The notes below the pieces were generated by a model that ran no database searches, was not told the DNA's origin, and saw nothing but the letters and a program-made list of their open reading frames with translations. DNA of 64,000 nucleotides from positions 3,890,001-3,954,000 of the forward strand of contig NZ_LT629689.1 of NCBI RefSeq assembly GCF_900102035.1, written 5' to 3'. The translations under genes were made by a program, and so were the position numbers. How positions within the stretch are numbered: position 1 is the stretch's first letter; each line of letters opens with the position of its first letter. Below are positions 53,456 through 63,192 of the stretch, one piece after another. Source of the DNA: Pseudomonas extremaustralis. Its GTDB lineage: Bacteria > Pseudomonadota > Gammaproteobacteria > Pseudomonadales > Pseudomonadaceae.

Positions 53456-55057
53456 ATGGAAAGAATCACCTTAAAACCGCTGCTCCTCGCCGCCGGCCTG
53501 CTGGCCTTCATGCCGATGGCTCACGCCGCCAGCACCCTGGTCTACTGCTCCGAAGCCAGCCCCGCCGGCTTTGACCCCAGCCAGTACACCAGCGGTACCG
53601 ATTTCGATGCCTCCGCCGAAACCGTGTTCAACCGCCTGACCCAGTTCAAGCGCGGCGGCACCGAGGTCGAACCGGGGCTGGCGACAAGTTGGGAAGTATC
53701 CCCGGATGGCCTGACCTATACCTTCCATCTGCGGGATGGCGTCAAGTTCCACACCACCGATTTCTTCACGCCGACCCGCGACTTCAATGCCGACGACGTG
53801 CTGTTTACCTTCAATCGCCTGCTGGACGCCGACAGTCCCTTCCGCAAGGCCTACCCGTCCGAGTCGCCGTATTTCACCGACATGGGCTTGAACACCACGA
53901 TCAAGGGCCTGGACAAGCTCGATGAACATACGGTGCGTTTCAACCTGAACAACGTCGATGCGTCATTCGTGCAGAACCTGGCCATGAGCTTCGCTTCGAT
54001 CCAGTCCGCCGAGTACGCCGCGCAACTGTTGAAGCAGGGCACCGCCTCGGACATCAACCAGAAGCCGATCGGCACCGGGCCGTTCGTGTTCAAGCGTTAC
54101 CAGAAAGACGCGCAGATCCGCTTCGTCGCCAATAAACAGTATTGGAAGCCCGAGGATGTGAAGCTCGACAACCTGGTGTTCGCCATCACCCCGGACGCCG
54201 CGGCGCGCCTGCAGAAACTCAAGGCCGGCGAATGCCAGGTCAGCGGTTACCCACGCCCGGCGGATATCGAGGTAATGAAACAGGACCCCAACCTGCGCGT
54301 GCTGCAGCAAGCCGGTTTCAACCTGGGCTTTCTCGCCTACAACGTGACCCATCCGCCGCTGGACCAACTCAAGGTCCGCCAGGCCCTGGACATGGCCATC
54401 GACAAGCCGGCGATCATCAAGGCGGTGTACCAGAGCGCCGGACAATTGGCGCAAAACGCCCTGCCACCGGCGCAGTGGTCTTATGACCCAAGCATCAAGG
54501 ACGCCCCCCACGATCCGGCCAAGGCGCGGGCGCTACTAAAAGAAGCAGGGGTTGCACCGGGTACGACCATCAACCTGTGGGCCATGACCGTCCAACGTGC
54601 CTCCAACCCCAATGCGCGCATGTCGGCGCAAATGATCCAGCAGGATTGGGAAAAGGTCGGCATCAAGGCCAACATCGTCAGCTATGAGTGGGGCGAATAC
54701 ATCAAGCGCGCTAAAAACGGCGAGCACGACGCGATGATTTATGGCTGGACCGGCGACAACGGCGACCCGGATAACTGGCTGGGCGTGCTCTACAGTTGTG
54801 CCGCGGTCAAGGGCAGCAACTACGCCAAATGGTGTAACCCCGCCTACGACAAGCTGGTGCAGCAGGCCAAGGTCAGCAACGACCGCGAACAACGCATCAA
54901 GTGGTATCAACAGGCACAAAAAATCCTTAAAGAACAAGTACCTATAACGCCTATTGCGAACTCGACGGTTTTCCAACCCCTGCGCAAAGAAGTGCAAAAC
55001 TTCAAAATCAGCCCCTTCGGGCTAACGCCGTTCTACGGTGTGAGTCTAGATAAGTAA
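53456..55057 (+). CDS. dppA: Dipeptide ABC transporter substrate-binding protein (first copy)
   Basis: This 533-residue periplasmic binding protein (SBP family 5, DppA/OppA cluster C) has a signal peptide (MERITLKPLLLAAGLLAFMP...AHA) and conserved motifs YCSEASPAGFDP, LTYTFHLRDGVKFHTT, NQKPIGTGPFVFKRYQ and GWTGDNGDPDNWLG. It is the first of four SBP genes in the locus. The ATG at 53456 is chosen because it begins the signal peptide; an upstream in-frame ATG adds eight residues. A terminator-like hairpin follows at 55064, so it can be expressed apart from the next copy. Confidence 0.93.
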   Translation: MERITLKPLLLAAGLLAFMPMAHAASTLVYCSEASPAGFDPSQYTSGTDFDASAETVFNRLTQFKRGGTEVEPGLATSWEVSPDGLTYTFHLRDGVKFHTTDFFTPTRDFNADDVLFTFNRLLDADSPFRKAYPSESPYFTDMGLNTTIKGLDKLDEHTVRFNLNNVDASFVQNLAMSFASIQSAEYAAQLLKQGTASDINQKPIGTGPFVFKRYQKDAQIRFVANKQYWKPEDVKLDNLVFAITPDAAARLQKLKAGECQVSGYPRPADIEVMKQDPNLRVLQQAGFNLGFLAYNVTHPPLDQLKVRQALDMAIDKPAIIKAVYQSAGQLAQNALPPAQWSYDPSIKDAPHDPAKARALLKEAGVAPGTTINLWAMTVQRASNPNARMSAQMIQQDWEKVGIKANIVSYEWGEYIKRAKNGEHDAMIYGWTGDNGDPDNWLGVLYSCAAVKGSNYAKWCNPAYDKLVQQAKVSNDREQRIKWYQQAQKILKEQVPITPIANSTVFQPLRKEVQNFKISPFGLTPFYGVSLDK

Positions 55058-55063
55058 CAAAAA

Positions 55064-55106
55064 ACGCCCCAACCAAGTGCGCAAAATGCCTTGGTTGGGC
55101 CTTTTA
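55064..55106 (+). terminator. Terminator after first dppA copy
   Basis: GCCCCAACCAAG pairs with CTTGGTTGGGC (one bulged base) and is followed by CTTTT. It lies 7 bp after the stop codon. Confidence 0.75.
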
Positions 55107-55316
55107 AGTGCGCCCGGCGCACCGGAAAAACCCTCTAAACAGGCACATTTGTGTCGAAAGTTTCATAATTGCGACATTCTTGTACGTTCGTACCACTCTT
55201 TAAGCCTTGCGACGGTTCGGCATCTTGCAATGGGTATGGCGCCTGCATAAGTATCCGCAGGCCGACTCACGAGGTCGCCCTCACTACCAAAAATGACAAC
55301 AAATCATGAGGCCCAC

Positions 55317-56945
55317 ATGCTTAAACACGCAGTCCTTCCGCTATTAGTGAGCGCTGGCCTTTTGGCCGCCGCCCCATTCGCCCAAGCGGCGACTAACCTG
55401 GTGTTCTGCTCCGAAGGCAGCCCCGCGGGCTTCGATCCCGGTCAGTACACCACCGGAACAGACTTCGATGCTTCGGCCGAAACCATGTTCAACCGTCTGA
55501 CCCAGTTCGAACGTGGCGGCACCGCTGTGGTTCCTGGGCTGGCTACCAGTTGGGACGTGTCCCCGGATGGCCTGACGTATACCTTCCACCTGCGGGATGG
55601 CGTCAAGTTCCACACCACCCCATACTTCAAGCCGACCCGTACCTTCAATGCCGATGACGTGCTGTTCACGTTCAACCGCATGATCAACAAGGACGATCCG
55701 TTCCGCAAAGCCTACCCCACCGAGTTCCCGTACTTCACGGACATGGGGATGGACACCAACATCAAGAACATCGAGAAAGTCGATGACCACACCGTCAAGT
55801 TCACCCTTGGCACCGTGGACGCGGCCTTCATCCAGAACCTGGCCATGAGCTTCGCCTCCATCCAGTCCGCCGAATACGCCGCCCAACTGCTGAAGAACGG
55901 CACGCCGCAGGACATCAACCAGAAGCCGATCGGCACTGGTCCGTTCGTGTTCAAGAGCTACCAGAAAGACTCGAACATCCGTTACACCGGCAACAAGGAC
56001 TACTGGAACCCAGCGGACGTGAAGATCGACAACCTGATCTTCGCCATCACCACCGACCCGTCGGTGCGTATCCAGAAGCTCAAGAAGAACGAATGCCAGA
56101 TCACCCTGTTCCCGCGTCCGGCCGACCTCAAGGCGCTGGAAGGCGACAAGGACCTGAAGCTGCCGCACCAGGCCGGTTTCAACCTGGGCTACATCGCTTA
56201 CAACGTCATGGACAAGGTCAAGGGCAGCGACCAGCCAAACCCATTGGCTGACCTGCGTGTGCGTCAGGCACTGGACATGTCGGTGAACAAGCAGCAGATC
56301 ATCGACTCCGTGTACCAGGGCGCCGGCCAATTGGCCGTCAACGCCATGCCGCCGACCCAATGGTCGTATGACACCACCATCAAGGACGCCAAGTACGATC
56401 CCGAGAAAGCCAAGGCGCTGCTCAAGGAAGCGGGCGTCAAGGAAGGTACCGAGATCGTTCTGTGGGCCATGCCGGTTCAGCGTCCGTACAACCCGAACGC
56501 CAAGCTGATGGCTGAAATGCTGCAAAACGACTGGAAGAAGATCGGCCTCAACGTAAAAATCACCAGCTACGAATGGGGCGAGTACATCAAGCGCTCCAAG
56601 GGCGGCGAGAACCAGGCCATGATCATTGGCTGGAGCGGTGACAACGGTGACCCGGACAACTGGCTGAACGTGCTGTTCGGCTGCGATTCGCTGTCCGGTA
56701 ACAACTTCTCCAAGTGGTGCGACAAGAAATTCGACGGCATCGTGAAAGAAGCCAAGGCCACCTCGGATATCGCCAAACGCACCGAGCTGTACAAGCAGGC
56801 GCAACATATCCTCAAAGATGCAGTCCCGATGACACCTATCGCGCACTCGACGGTGTATCAACCCATGCGCAACACCGTGCAGGACTTCAAGATCAGTCCA
56901 TTTGGCTTGAACTCCTTCTACGGCGTGAGCGTAAGCGGCAAGTAA
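55317..56945 (+). CDS. dppA: Dipeptide ABC transporter substrate-binding protein (second copy)
   Basis: This 542-residue periplasmic SBP is very similar to the first copy through most of its length (FCSEGSPAGFDPGQYTTGTD; DINQKPIGTGPFVFKSYQKD; SGDNGDPDNWLNVLFGCDS). It has a signal peptide MLKHAVLPLLVSAGLLAAAP ending at AQA. The ATG at 55317 has GAGG 6 nt upstream. A distinctive insertion (DKVKGSDQPNPLADLRV) lies in the hinge-adjacent loop, which may change ligand choice. Its 259-bp upstream gap is large enough for its own promoter. Confidence 0.93.
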   Translation: MLKHAVLPLLVSAGLLAAAPFAQAATNLVFCSEGSPAGFDPGQYTTGTDFDASAETMFNRLTQFERGGTAVVPGLATSWDVSPDGLTYTFHLRDGVKFHTTPYFKPTRTFNADDVLFTFNRMINKDDPFRKAYPTEFPYFTDMGMDTNIKNIEKVDDHTVKFTLGTVDAAFIQNLAMSFASIQSAEYAAQLLKNGTPQDINQKPIGTGPFVFKSYQKDSNIRYTGNKDYWNPADVKIDNLIFAITTDPSVRIQKLKKNECQITLFPRPADLKALEGDKDLKLPHQAGFNLGYIAYNVMDKVKGSDQPNPLADLRVRQALDMSVNKQQIIDSVYQGAGQLAVNAMPPTQWSYDTTIKDAKYDPEKAKALLKEAGVKEGTEIVLWAMPVQRPYNPNAKLMAEMLQNDWKKIGLNVKITSYEWGEYIKRSKGGENQAMIIGWSGDNGDPDNWLNVLFGCDSLSGNNFSKWCDKKFDGIVKEAKATSDIAKRTELYKQAQHILKDAVPMTPIAHSTVYQPMRNTVQDFKISPFGLNSFYGVSVSGK

Positions 56946-57249
56946 GGATCACTGACGGCGGCGTGTCATCACGTCGCCGTTATTGCATCCGCCTGAACCG
57001 TAGGAAATAAACCACGTCCGCAGTCGCTGCGTCCTACAGCAACGAACTGCGAAACGTAGCTCTTTTGCCTACAAGGTCAGTCCGATTTGACGCCTTTACT
57101 GTGAAGTCCACGGCCCATACCGTCGTAGGACAGCAGAAGCTCCTATCGGGGAAAGTCACTTGCTGTGTGTGGGATCAGTGATGTCTGCCTGGTCGAACGC
57201 CAGGCCGATTGCTCGCTGATAACAATTACAAACAAGGATCGGGATCGTC
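56946..57249. other. Intergenic region between second and third dppA copies
   Basis: A GC-rich hairpin (ACGGCG-CGTG stem with CACG-CGCCGT, 56955-56980) just after the stop codon may be a weak terminator. The rest shows no gene and probably contains a promoter for the third copy. Confidence 0.5.
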
Positions 57250-58854
57250 ATGCGCCATACAACCGTTCTATCCGCCATTTTTGGCACCAGCCTCCTGGCT
57301 CTGGCCACGATGGGCCAGGCCGCCGAAAAGAAGAGCCTGGTGTTCTGCTCCGAAGGCAGCCCGGCAGGCTTCGACACTGCGCAATACACCACCGCCACCG
57401 ACAACGACGCGGCCGAGCCGCTGTACAACCGCCTGGTTGAGTTTGAAAAAGGCGAGACCAACGTGGTACCGGGGCTGGCCACCAAGTGGGATATTTCCGA
57501 TGACGGCCTGACCTACACCTTCCACTTGCGCGAAGGGGTGAAATTCCATAGCAACAAGGAATTCAAGCCGACGCGGGACTTCAACGCCGACGACGTGCTG
57601 TTCACCTTCAACCGCATGCTTGATCCCGACCACCCGTTTCGCAAGGCCTACCCCACCGAGTTTCCGTACTTCAACGGGATGAGCCTGAACAAGAACATCG
57701 CCAAGGTCACCAAGACCGACACGCACACCGTGGTGATGACCCTGAACACGGTCGACGCCGCGTTCGTGCAAAACATCGCCATGAGCTTTGCCTCGATCCT
57801 GTCGGCCGAGTACGCCGAGCAGTTGCTCAAGGCCGGCAAGCCCAGCGACATCAACCAGAAGCCCATCGGCACTGGCCCCTTTGTGTTCCAGCGCTACCAG
57901 AAAGACTCGCAGATCCGTTACGTGGCGAACAAACAGTACTGGGACCCGAGCAAGGTTCAGCTGGACCAGCTGATTTTCGCCATCAACACCGATGCGTCGG
58001 TGCGCGTGCAAAAACTCAAGGCCGGCGAATGCCAGGTGACCCTGCATCCGCGCCCGGCTGACGTCGACGCCCTCAAGGCCGACCCGAACCTGCAACTGCT
58101 GACCAAGCCGGGTTTCAACCTCGGCTATATCGCCTACAACGTGCGCCACAAGCCGTTCGACCAGCTCGAAGTGCGCCAGGCGCTGGACATGGCGGTAAAC
58201 AAGCAGAGCATCCTCAATGCCGTGTACCAGGGCGCGGGACAACTGGCGGTCAACGCCATGCCGCCGACGCAGTGGTCCTACGACGACAGCATCAAGGACG
58301 CCGCCTACGACCCGGAGAAAGCCAAGGCACTGCTCAAGGCCGCCGGCGTGAAGGAAGGTACCGAAATCACCCTGTGGGCGATGCCGGTGCAACGGCCGTA
58401 CAACCCCAACGCCAAGCTGATGGCCGAGATGCTGCAAAGCGACTGGGCCAAGATCGGCCTCAAGGTCAAGATCGTCAGCTACGAGTGGGGCGAATACATC
58501 AAGCGCACCAAGAACGGTGAGCACGATATCAGCCTGATCGGCTGGACCGGCGACAACGGTGACCCGGACAACTGGCTGGGCACCCTCTATAGCTGCGACG
58601 CCATCGGCGGGAACAACTACTCCATGTGGTGCGACCCGGCGTACGACAAGCTGATCAAGCAAGCCAAGGTCGTCACCGACCGTGAACAAAGGACGGTTCT
58701 ATACCGACAGGCGCAGCAATTGCTCAAGCAGCAAGTGCCGATCACGCCCGTCGCCCACTCGACGGTCAACCAGCCGTTAAGCGCCAAAGTCGAAGGCTTC
58801 AAAGTGAGCCCCTTCGGCCGCAACGTGTTCTCGGGCGTCAGCATCAACCCATAA
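57250..58854 (+). CDS. dppA: Dipeptide ABC transporter substrate-binding protein (third copy)
   Basis: This 534-residue periplasmic SBP has a signal peptide (MRHTTVLSAIFGTSLLALAT...GQAAE) and the same motifs as the other copies (CSEGSPAGFDTAQYTTATDN; NQKPIGTGPFVFQRYQKDSQ; GWTGDNGDPDNWLGTLYSC). AAGGATCGGGAT precedes the ATG. It is followed by the porin gene after 172 bp that contain a GC-rich hairpin near 58873. Confidence 0.93.
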   Translation: MRHTTVLSAIFGTSLLALATMGQAAEKKSLVFCSEGSPAGFDTAQYTTATDNDAAEPLYNRLVEFEKGETNVVPGLATKWDISDDGLTYTFHLREGVKFHSNKEFKPTRDFNADDVLFTFNRMLDPDHPFRKAYPTEFPYFNGMSLNKNIAKVTKTDTHTVVMTLNTVDAAFVQNIAMSFASILSAEYAEQLLKAGKPSDINQKPIGTGPFVFQRYQKDSQIRYVANKQYWDPSKVQLDQLIFAINTDASVRVQKLKAGECQVTLHPRPADVDALKADPNLQLLTKPGFNLGYIAYNVRHKPFDQLEVRQALDMAVNKQSILNAVYQGAGQLAVNAMPPTQWSYDDSIKDAAYDPEKAKALLKAAGVKEGTEITLWAMPVQRPYNPNAKLMAEMLQSDWAKIGLKVKIVSYEWGEYIKRTKNGEHDISLIGWTGDNGDPDNWLGTLYSCDAIGGNNYSMWCDPAYDKLIKQAKVVTDREQRTVLYRQAQQLLKQQVPITPVAHSTVNQPLSAKVEGFKVSPFGRNVFSGVSINP

Positions 58855-59026
58855 AAAACTAACCGACTTGCGCAGGGCGGCTCCCCGCCTTGCTGCAAAC
58901 GCGCAGCCTTTTATTGGGATTTTTCCTACAGCAAACGTTTGCAATGCCTTGAATGAGTTACACACCAATAGCCGGTTCACCTAAAAAGACCGGCATAAAA
59001 AAAAGAGAACCAAAGGAGCTTCACCC

Positions 59027-60421
59027 ATGAAACTGAGCAGCAAAGCGCTTCTAGCCCTGGCCATCAGCAGCATCACGGCCACCGCCTACGCCGAACCCGC
59101 CAGCCAGGACTTCGTCCCCACCACATTGGCCGGCACCAGCGCCCAAAGCGAGGCCAAAGGCTTTATCGAGGATTTCAGCCTGGGCGGCACCACACGTAAC
59201 TGGTACTCCCATGAAAGCAAGTACCGTGGGGGTACCTTCGAATACCAGAAGCACGGAGAAACCCGTACCGACCGTAACCGCACCAACTGGGTACAGGGCA
59301 CCATCCTCAATGCCAGCTCGGGTTTCACCCAGGGCACCGTGGGCGTCAAGACCGAACTGGCGGTCTACAACGCACTGGTCCTGGACCGCAGCAAGCGTGA
59401 TATCAAAGGCGGTTCCAACCGGACCCTGGCCGACTCCAACGGGGATGCCGTCGACCAATGGAGCAAACTCGGCCTGGCCAACGTGCAGTTCCGCGTCGCC
59501 AACACGACCCTGACCGCCGGTCGCCAGAATTTCAGCAGCGGCATCGTCGACACCATCGGCAACCGTGCGCTGCCTTCGAGCTTCGAAGGGGTGAGTTTCA
59601 ACAGCGAAGAGTTCAGCAACCTGTCGTTCCAGGGCGGCATTTTTGACCGTGTTTCGCCACGTACCGAACAGAGCCTGTCGAAATTCCGTAGCGAATACGG
59701 CAATGGCGCGGAAACCGACAAAGTGTCCACCCTGGGCTTGAACTACCAGCCGCTCAAAAGCCTGAAAACCAGCCTCTTTGCCGCCAACGTCAAAGACTTC
59801 TGGAACCAGTACTACTTCGGCGCGACCCACGAATTGGGCGATAGCCAGCAACTGGCCCTGACCACCGGTTTCAACTATTACAAAACCGTGGATGAAGGCA
59901 AAAAAGAGATGGGGAAAATCGACAACGATACCTACTCCCTGTCCCTGGGACTGGCTCACCAGGCGCATAGCCTGACCTTCGCGTACCAGCAAGTGAACGG
60001 TAACGAGTACTTCGACTACCTGCACGAAACCAACGGCATCTACCTGGCCAACTCCCTGACCTCGGACTTCAACGGCCCGAACGAAAAATCCTTCCAGATC
60101 GCCTATGGCCTCAACATGGCCGAATACGGCGTGCCAGGCCTGAAGTTCAACGTGTACTCGGCGCGCGGCTGGGGCATCGACGGCACCCACTACACCGGCA
60201 ACGGCGGTCGGGCCAAGTTCGCCTATGACGGCATCCAGAAGCAAGATGGTGAAAAACACCAGGAATACGGTATAGGCGCTTCTTACGCGATCCAGAGCGG
60301 CCCACTCAAGGCCACCGCCATTCGTGCAACCTATGTCGAGCACCGCGCCAGCGAGTTCCAGGCCGACGGCAGCATCAAAGAGTTCCGCCTGGTCACCACC
60401 ATTCCGTTCAACATTCTTTAA
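59027..60421 (+). CDS. opdP: OprD-family outer membrane porin (OpdP-like)
   Basis: This 464-residue outer-membrane channel has a signal peptide (MKLSSKALLALAISSITATAYA) and the OprD pattern of alternating beta-strands (FIEDFSLGGTTRNWYSHES; TLTAGRQNFSSGIVDTIGNR; FPFNIL-type aromatic C-terminus, here TIPFNIL). In P. aeruginosa the porin OpdP is encoded in the dpp locus and passes dipeptides such as glycine-glutamate; position between SBP genes here supports the same role. AAGGAG precedes the ATG. Confidence 0.9.
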   Translation: MKLSSKALLALAISSITATAYAEPASQDFVPTTLAGTSAQSEAKGFIEDFSLGGTTRNWYSHESKYRGGTFEYQKHGETRTDRNRTNWVQGTILNASSGFTQGTVGVKTELAVYNALVLDRSKRDIKGGSNRTLADSNGDAVDQWSKLGLANVQFRVANTTLTAGRQNFSSGIVDTIGNRALPSSFEGVSFNSEEFSNLSFQGGIFDRVSPRTEQSLSKFRSEYGNGAETDKVSTLGLNYQPLKSLKTSLFAANVKDFWNQYYFGATHELGDSQQLALTTGFNYYKTVDEGKKEMGKIDNDTYSLSLGLAHQAHSLTFAYQQVNGNEYFDYLHETNGIYLANSLTSDFNGPNEKSFQIAYGLNMAEYGVPGLKFNVYSARGWGIDGTHYTGNGGRAKFAYDGIQKQDGEKHQEYGIGASYAIQSGPLKATAIRATYVEHRASEFQADGSIKEFRLVTTIPFNIL

Positions 60422-60501
60422 CCAGCGCCAGGTACGCGGCGGGCTCGGGGCGAGCCCGCCGTCTACGCTTGTCTGGCTGCATCGATTGCAGAGGGCTCCG
60501 A

Positions 60502-62100
60502 ATGAAAATGCTCCCGCTACAAGCCGCCATAGCTGCCACGCTGCTGAGCGTAGCCGTCGGCATTTCGGCCAAACCGCTGGTGGTCTGCACCGAAGCCAGC
60601 CCGGAGGGTTTCGACCCGGTGCTGTATACCACCGCCGTCACCGCCGACGCCGCCGCAGAAACCCTGTTCAACCGCCTGGTGGACTTCAAGCCCGGCACCA
60701 CCGAAGTGGTGCCTGCGCTGGCCAAGGCCCTGCCGGAAATCAGCGCCGACGGCCTGACCTACACCTTCCACCTGCGTGACGACATCAAGTTCCACACCAC
60801 CGACTACTTCAAACCCACGCGCAACCTGAACGCCGACGACGTGTTGTGGAGCTTCCAGCGTCAGTTGGACCCGAAGCACCCGTGGCACGCCAAGTCCAAC
60901 GTGGGCTACCCGTACTTTGAAAGCATGGGCTTCAAGGAACTGCTCAAGAGCGTCGAGAAGACCGACGAGCACACCGTGGTCTTCACGCTGACCCGTCCGG
61001 AAGCACCGTTCCTGGCCGACCTGGCCATGGCGTTTTCGTCGATTCACTCGGCCGAATACGCCGACCGGTTGCTCAAGTCCGGCAAGACCGATGACCTCAA
61101 CGCCAAGCCCATCGGCACCGGCCCGTTCATCTTCACCCGCTACGCCAAGGACGCCCAGGTGCGATTCAAGGCCAACCCGGACTACTTCCGTGGCAAGCCG
61201 CCGGCCGACCCGCTGATCCTGGCGATCACCACCGACAACAACGTGCGCCTGCAGAAGCTCAAGGCCAATGAGTGCCAGATCGCGCTGTACCCCAAGCCGG
61301 ACGACATCCCGAGCATCAAGAAAGACCCGAATCTGAAAGTCGATGAACTGGCGGCCATGACCACCAGCTACACCGCCCTGAACACCACCCGCAAGTACAT
61401 GAGCGACGCGCGGGTGCGTCACGCGATCAACATCGCGTTCGACAAGGCCGGCTACACTGAGGCGCTGTACGGCAAAGGCAATGCCGTGGTCGGCACCGGC
61501 CCGTATCCACCGACGTTGCTGGGTTTCAACCACAAGCTGACCAACCCGCCGCGTGACCTGGACAAAGCCCGCGCCCTGCTCAAGGAAGCCGGCGTACCGG
61601 AAGGCACTGAGTTCACCCTGTTCACCCGCAACGGCGGCGGCCCGACCAACCCCAACCCGATGCTCGGCGCCCAGCGCATGCAGGCGGATCTGGCGCAGAT
61701 CGGCCTGAAGGTGAATATCAAGGTCATGGAATGGGGCGAGATGCTCAAGCGCGCCAAAGCCGGCGAGCACGATATGGTGTCGGCGGGCTGGGCCGGCGAT
61801 AACGGCGACCCGGATAACTTCCTCACGCCGAACCTGAGTTGCGACGCGGCGAAAAACGGCGAAAACTACGCCCGCTGGTGCAACAAAGCATTTCAGGATT
61901 TGATCGACAAGGCACGCGCCATCGCTGAACCCACCCAGCGCGCTGCACTCTATGAACAAGCGCAGGACGTTTTCGCCGAGGACCAACCGTGGATTCCCAT
62001 GGCGTACCCGAAAATATTCACCGCCATGCGCAAAAACGTCGAGGGTTATACCCAAAGCCCGCTGACGACCAATAACTTCGCCACCACCCAGGTGAAGTAA
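60502..62100 (+). CDS. dppA: Dipeptide ABC transporter substrate-binding protein (fourth, divergent copy)
   Basis: This 532-residue SBP is more divergent from the other three (CTEASPEGFDPVLYTTAVTA; TSYTALNTTRKYMSDARVR; GWAGDNGDPDNFLTPNLSC). It corresponds in position to P. aeruginosa DppA4, between the porin and dppB. A signal peptide (MKMLPLQAAIAATLLSVAVG, ISA) is present. The ATG at 60502 follows GAGG; a second ATG lies two codons later. Being next to the permease genes, it is probably the dedicated component of the transporter. Confidence 0.92.
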   Translation: MKMLPLQAAIAATLLSVAVGISAKPLVVCTEASPEGFDPVLYTTAVTADAAAETLFNRLVDFKPGTTEVVPALAKALPEISADGLTYTFHLRDDIKFHTTDYFKPTRNLNADDVLWSFQRQLDPKHPWHAKSNVGYPYFESMGFKELLKSVEKTDEHTVVFTLTRPEAPFLADLAMAFSSIHSAEYADRLLKSGKTDDLNAKPIGTGPFIFTRYAKDAQVRFKANPDYFRGKPPADPLILAITTDNNVRLQKLKANECQIALYPKPDDIPSIKKDPNLKVDELAAMTTSYTALNTTRKYMSDARVRHAINIAFDKAGYTEALYGKGNAVVGTGPYPPTLLGFNHKLTNPPRDLDKARALLKEAGVPEGTEFTLFTRNGGGPTNPNPMLGAQRMQADLAQIGLKVNIKVMEWGEMLKRAKAGEHDMVSAGWAGDNGDPDNFLTPNLSCDAAKNGENYARWCNKAFQDLIDKARAIAEPTQRAALYEQAQDVFAEDQPWIPMAYPKIFTAMRKNVEGYTQSPLTTNNFATTQVK

Positions 62101-62177
62101 ATAAGAAAAAACGCTCGGCGCCGTCGACATTGACGGCGCCGGACCTGCCTAACCGGCTGATTGAGGTACACCACAAG

Positions 62178-63188
62178 ATGTTTAGTTTTATTGCCCGCCG
62201 ATTGGGGTTATTGATCCCCACCTTCTTCGGCATCACGTTGCTGACGTTTGCGTTGATTCGCATGATTCCCGGCGACCCCGTCGAAGTCATGATGGGCGAA
62301 CGGCGCGTCGACCCCGAGATGCATGCACAGGCAATGGAACGCCTTGGCCTTAACAAGCCGCTGTACGCCCAATACCTGGACTATGTGGGCAAGCTCGCCC
62401 ACGGCGATCTTGGCGAATCCCTGCGTACGCGCACCAGCGTGTGGACCGAGTTCACCGCGCTCTTCCCGGCGACCCTGGAGCTGTCCATGGCCGCCCTGTT
62501 GTTCGCCGGCATCCTGGGCCTGTTGGCGGGGGTGATCGCGGCACTCAAGCGAGGATCGCTGTTCGACCACGGGGTCATGGGCATTTCCCTCGCGGGCTAT
62601 TCGATGCCGATCTTCTGGTGGGGCCTGATCCTGATCATGTTCTTCTCGGTGAGCCTGGGCTGGACCCCAGTGTCCGGGCGGATCGACCTGCTCTACGACA
62701 TCGAGCCGCGCACCGGCTTCATGCTGATCGACACCCTGCTGGCCGACGAGCCGGACGCGTTCTTCGACGCCCTGCACCACCTGATCCTGCCGGCCATCGT
62801 GCTCGGCACCATTCCGCTGGCGGTGATCGCGCGGATGACCCGCTCGTCGATGCTCGAAGTGCTGCGCGAAGACTACATCCGCACCGCCAAGGCCAAAGGC
62901 CTGTCGCCGGCGCGCGTGGTGTTCGTCCATGGCCTGCGCAACGCGCTGATCCCAGTGCTGACCGTAGTCGGCCTGCAAGTCGGCACCCTGCTGGCCGGCG
63001 CCGTGTTGACCGAAACCATCTTCTCGTGGCCCGGCATCGGCAAATGGCTGATCGAAGCCATTGGCGCGCGGGACTACCCGGTGGTGCAAAACGGCATTCT
63101 GCTGATCGCCTGCCTGGTGATCCTGGTGAACTTCGTGGTGGATATCCTCTACGGCTTCGCCAACCCACGCATCCGTCACCAGCGCTGA
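62178..63188 (+). CDS. dppB: Dipeptide ABC transporter permease DppB
   Basis: This 336-residue inner-membrane permease has six helices and the BPD-transport signature; the EAA loop reads EDYIRTAKAKGLSPARVVFV followed by HGLRNALIPVL. It forms the channel with DppC. The ATG at 62178 (MFSFIARRLGLLIPT) is the standard DppB N-terminus; a GAGG lies 12 nt upstream. Confidence 0.95.
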   Translation: MFSFIARRLGLLIPTFFGITLLTFALIRMIPGDPVEVMMGERRVDPEMHAQAMERLGLNKPLYAQYLDYVGKLAHGDLGESLRTRTSVWTEFTALFPATLELSMAALLFAGILGLLAGVIAALKRGSLFDHGVMGISLAGYSMPIFWWGLILIMFFSVSLGWTPVSGRIDLLYDIEPRTGFMLIDTLLADEPDAFFDALHHLILPAIVLGTIPLAVIARMTRSSMLEVLREDYIRTAKAKGLSPARVVFVHGLRNALIPVLTVVGLQVGTLLAGAVLTETIFSWPGIGKWLIEAIGARDYPVVQNGILLIACLVILVNFVVDILYGFANPRIRHQR

Positions 63189-63192
63189 GATC

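Noticed and set aside
57268..58689. Long open frames antisense to the dppA copies
   Set aside because: The same shadow frame appears opposite each copy because the copies are similar; none has start signals or protein-like composition.
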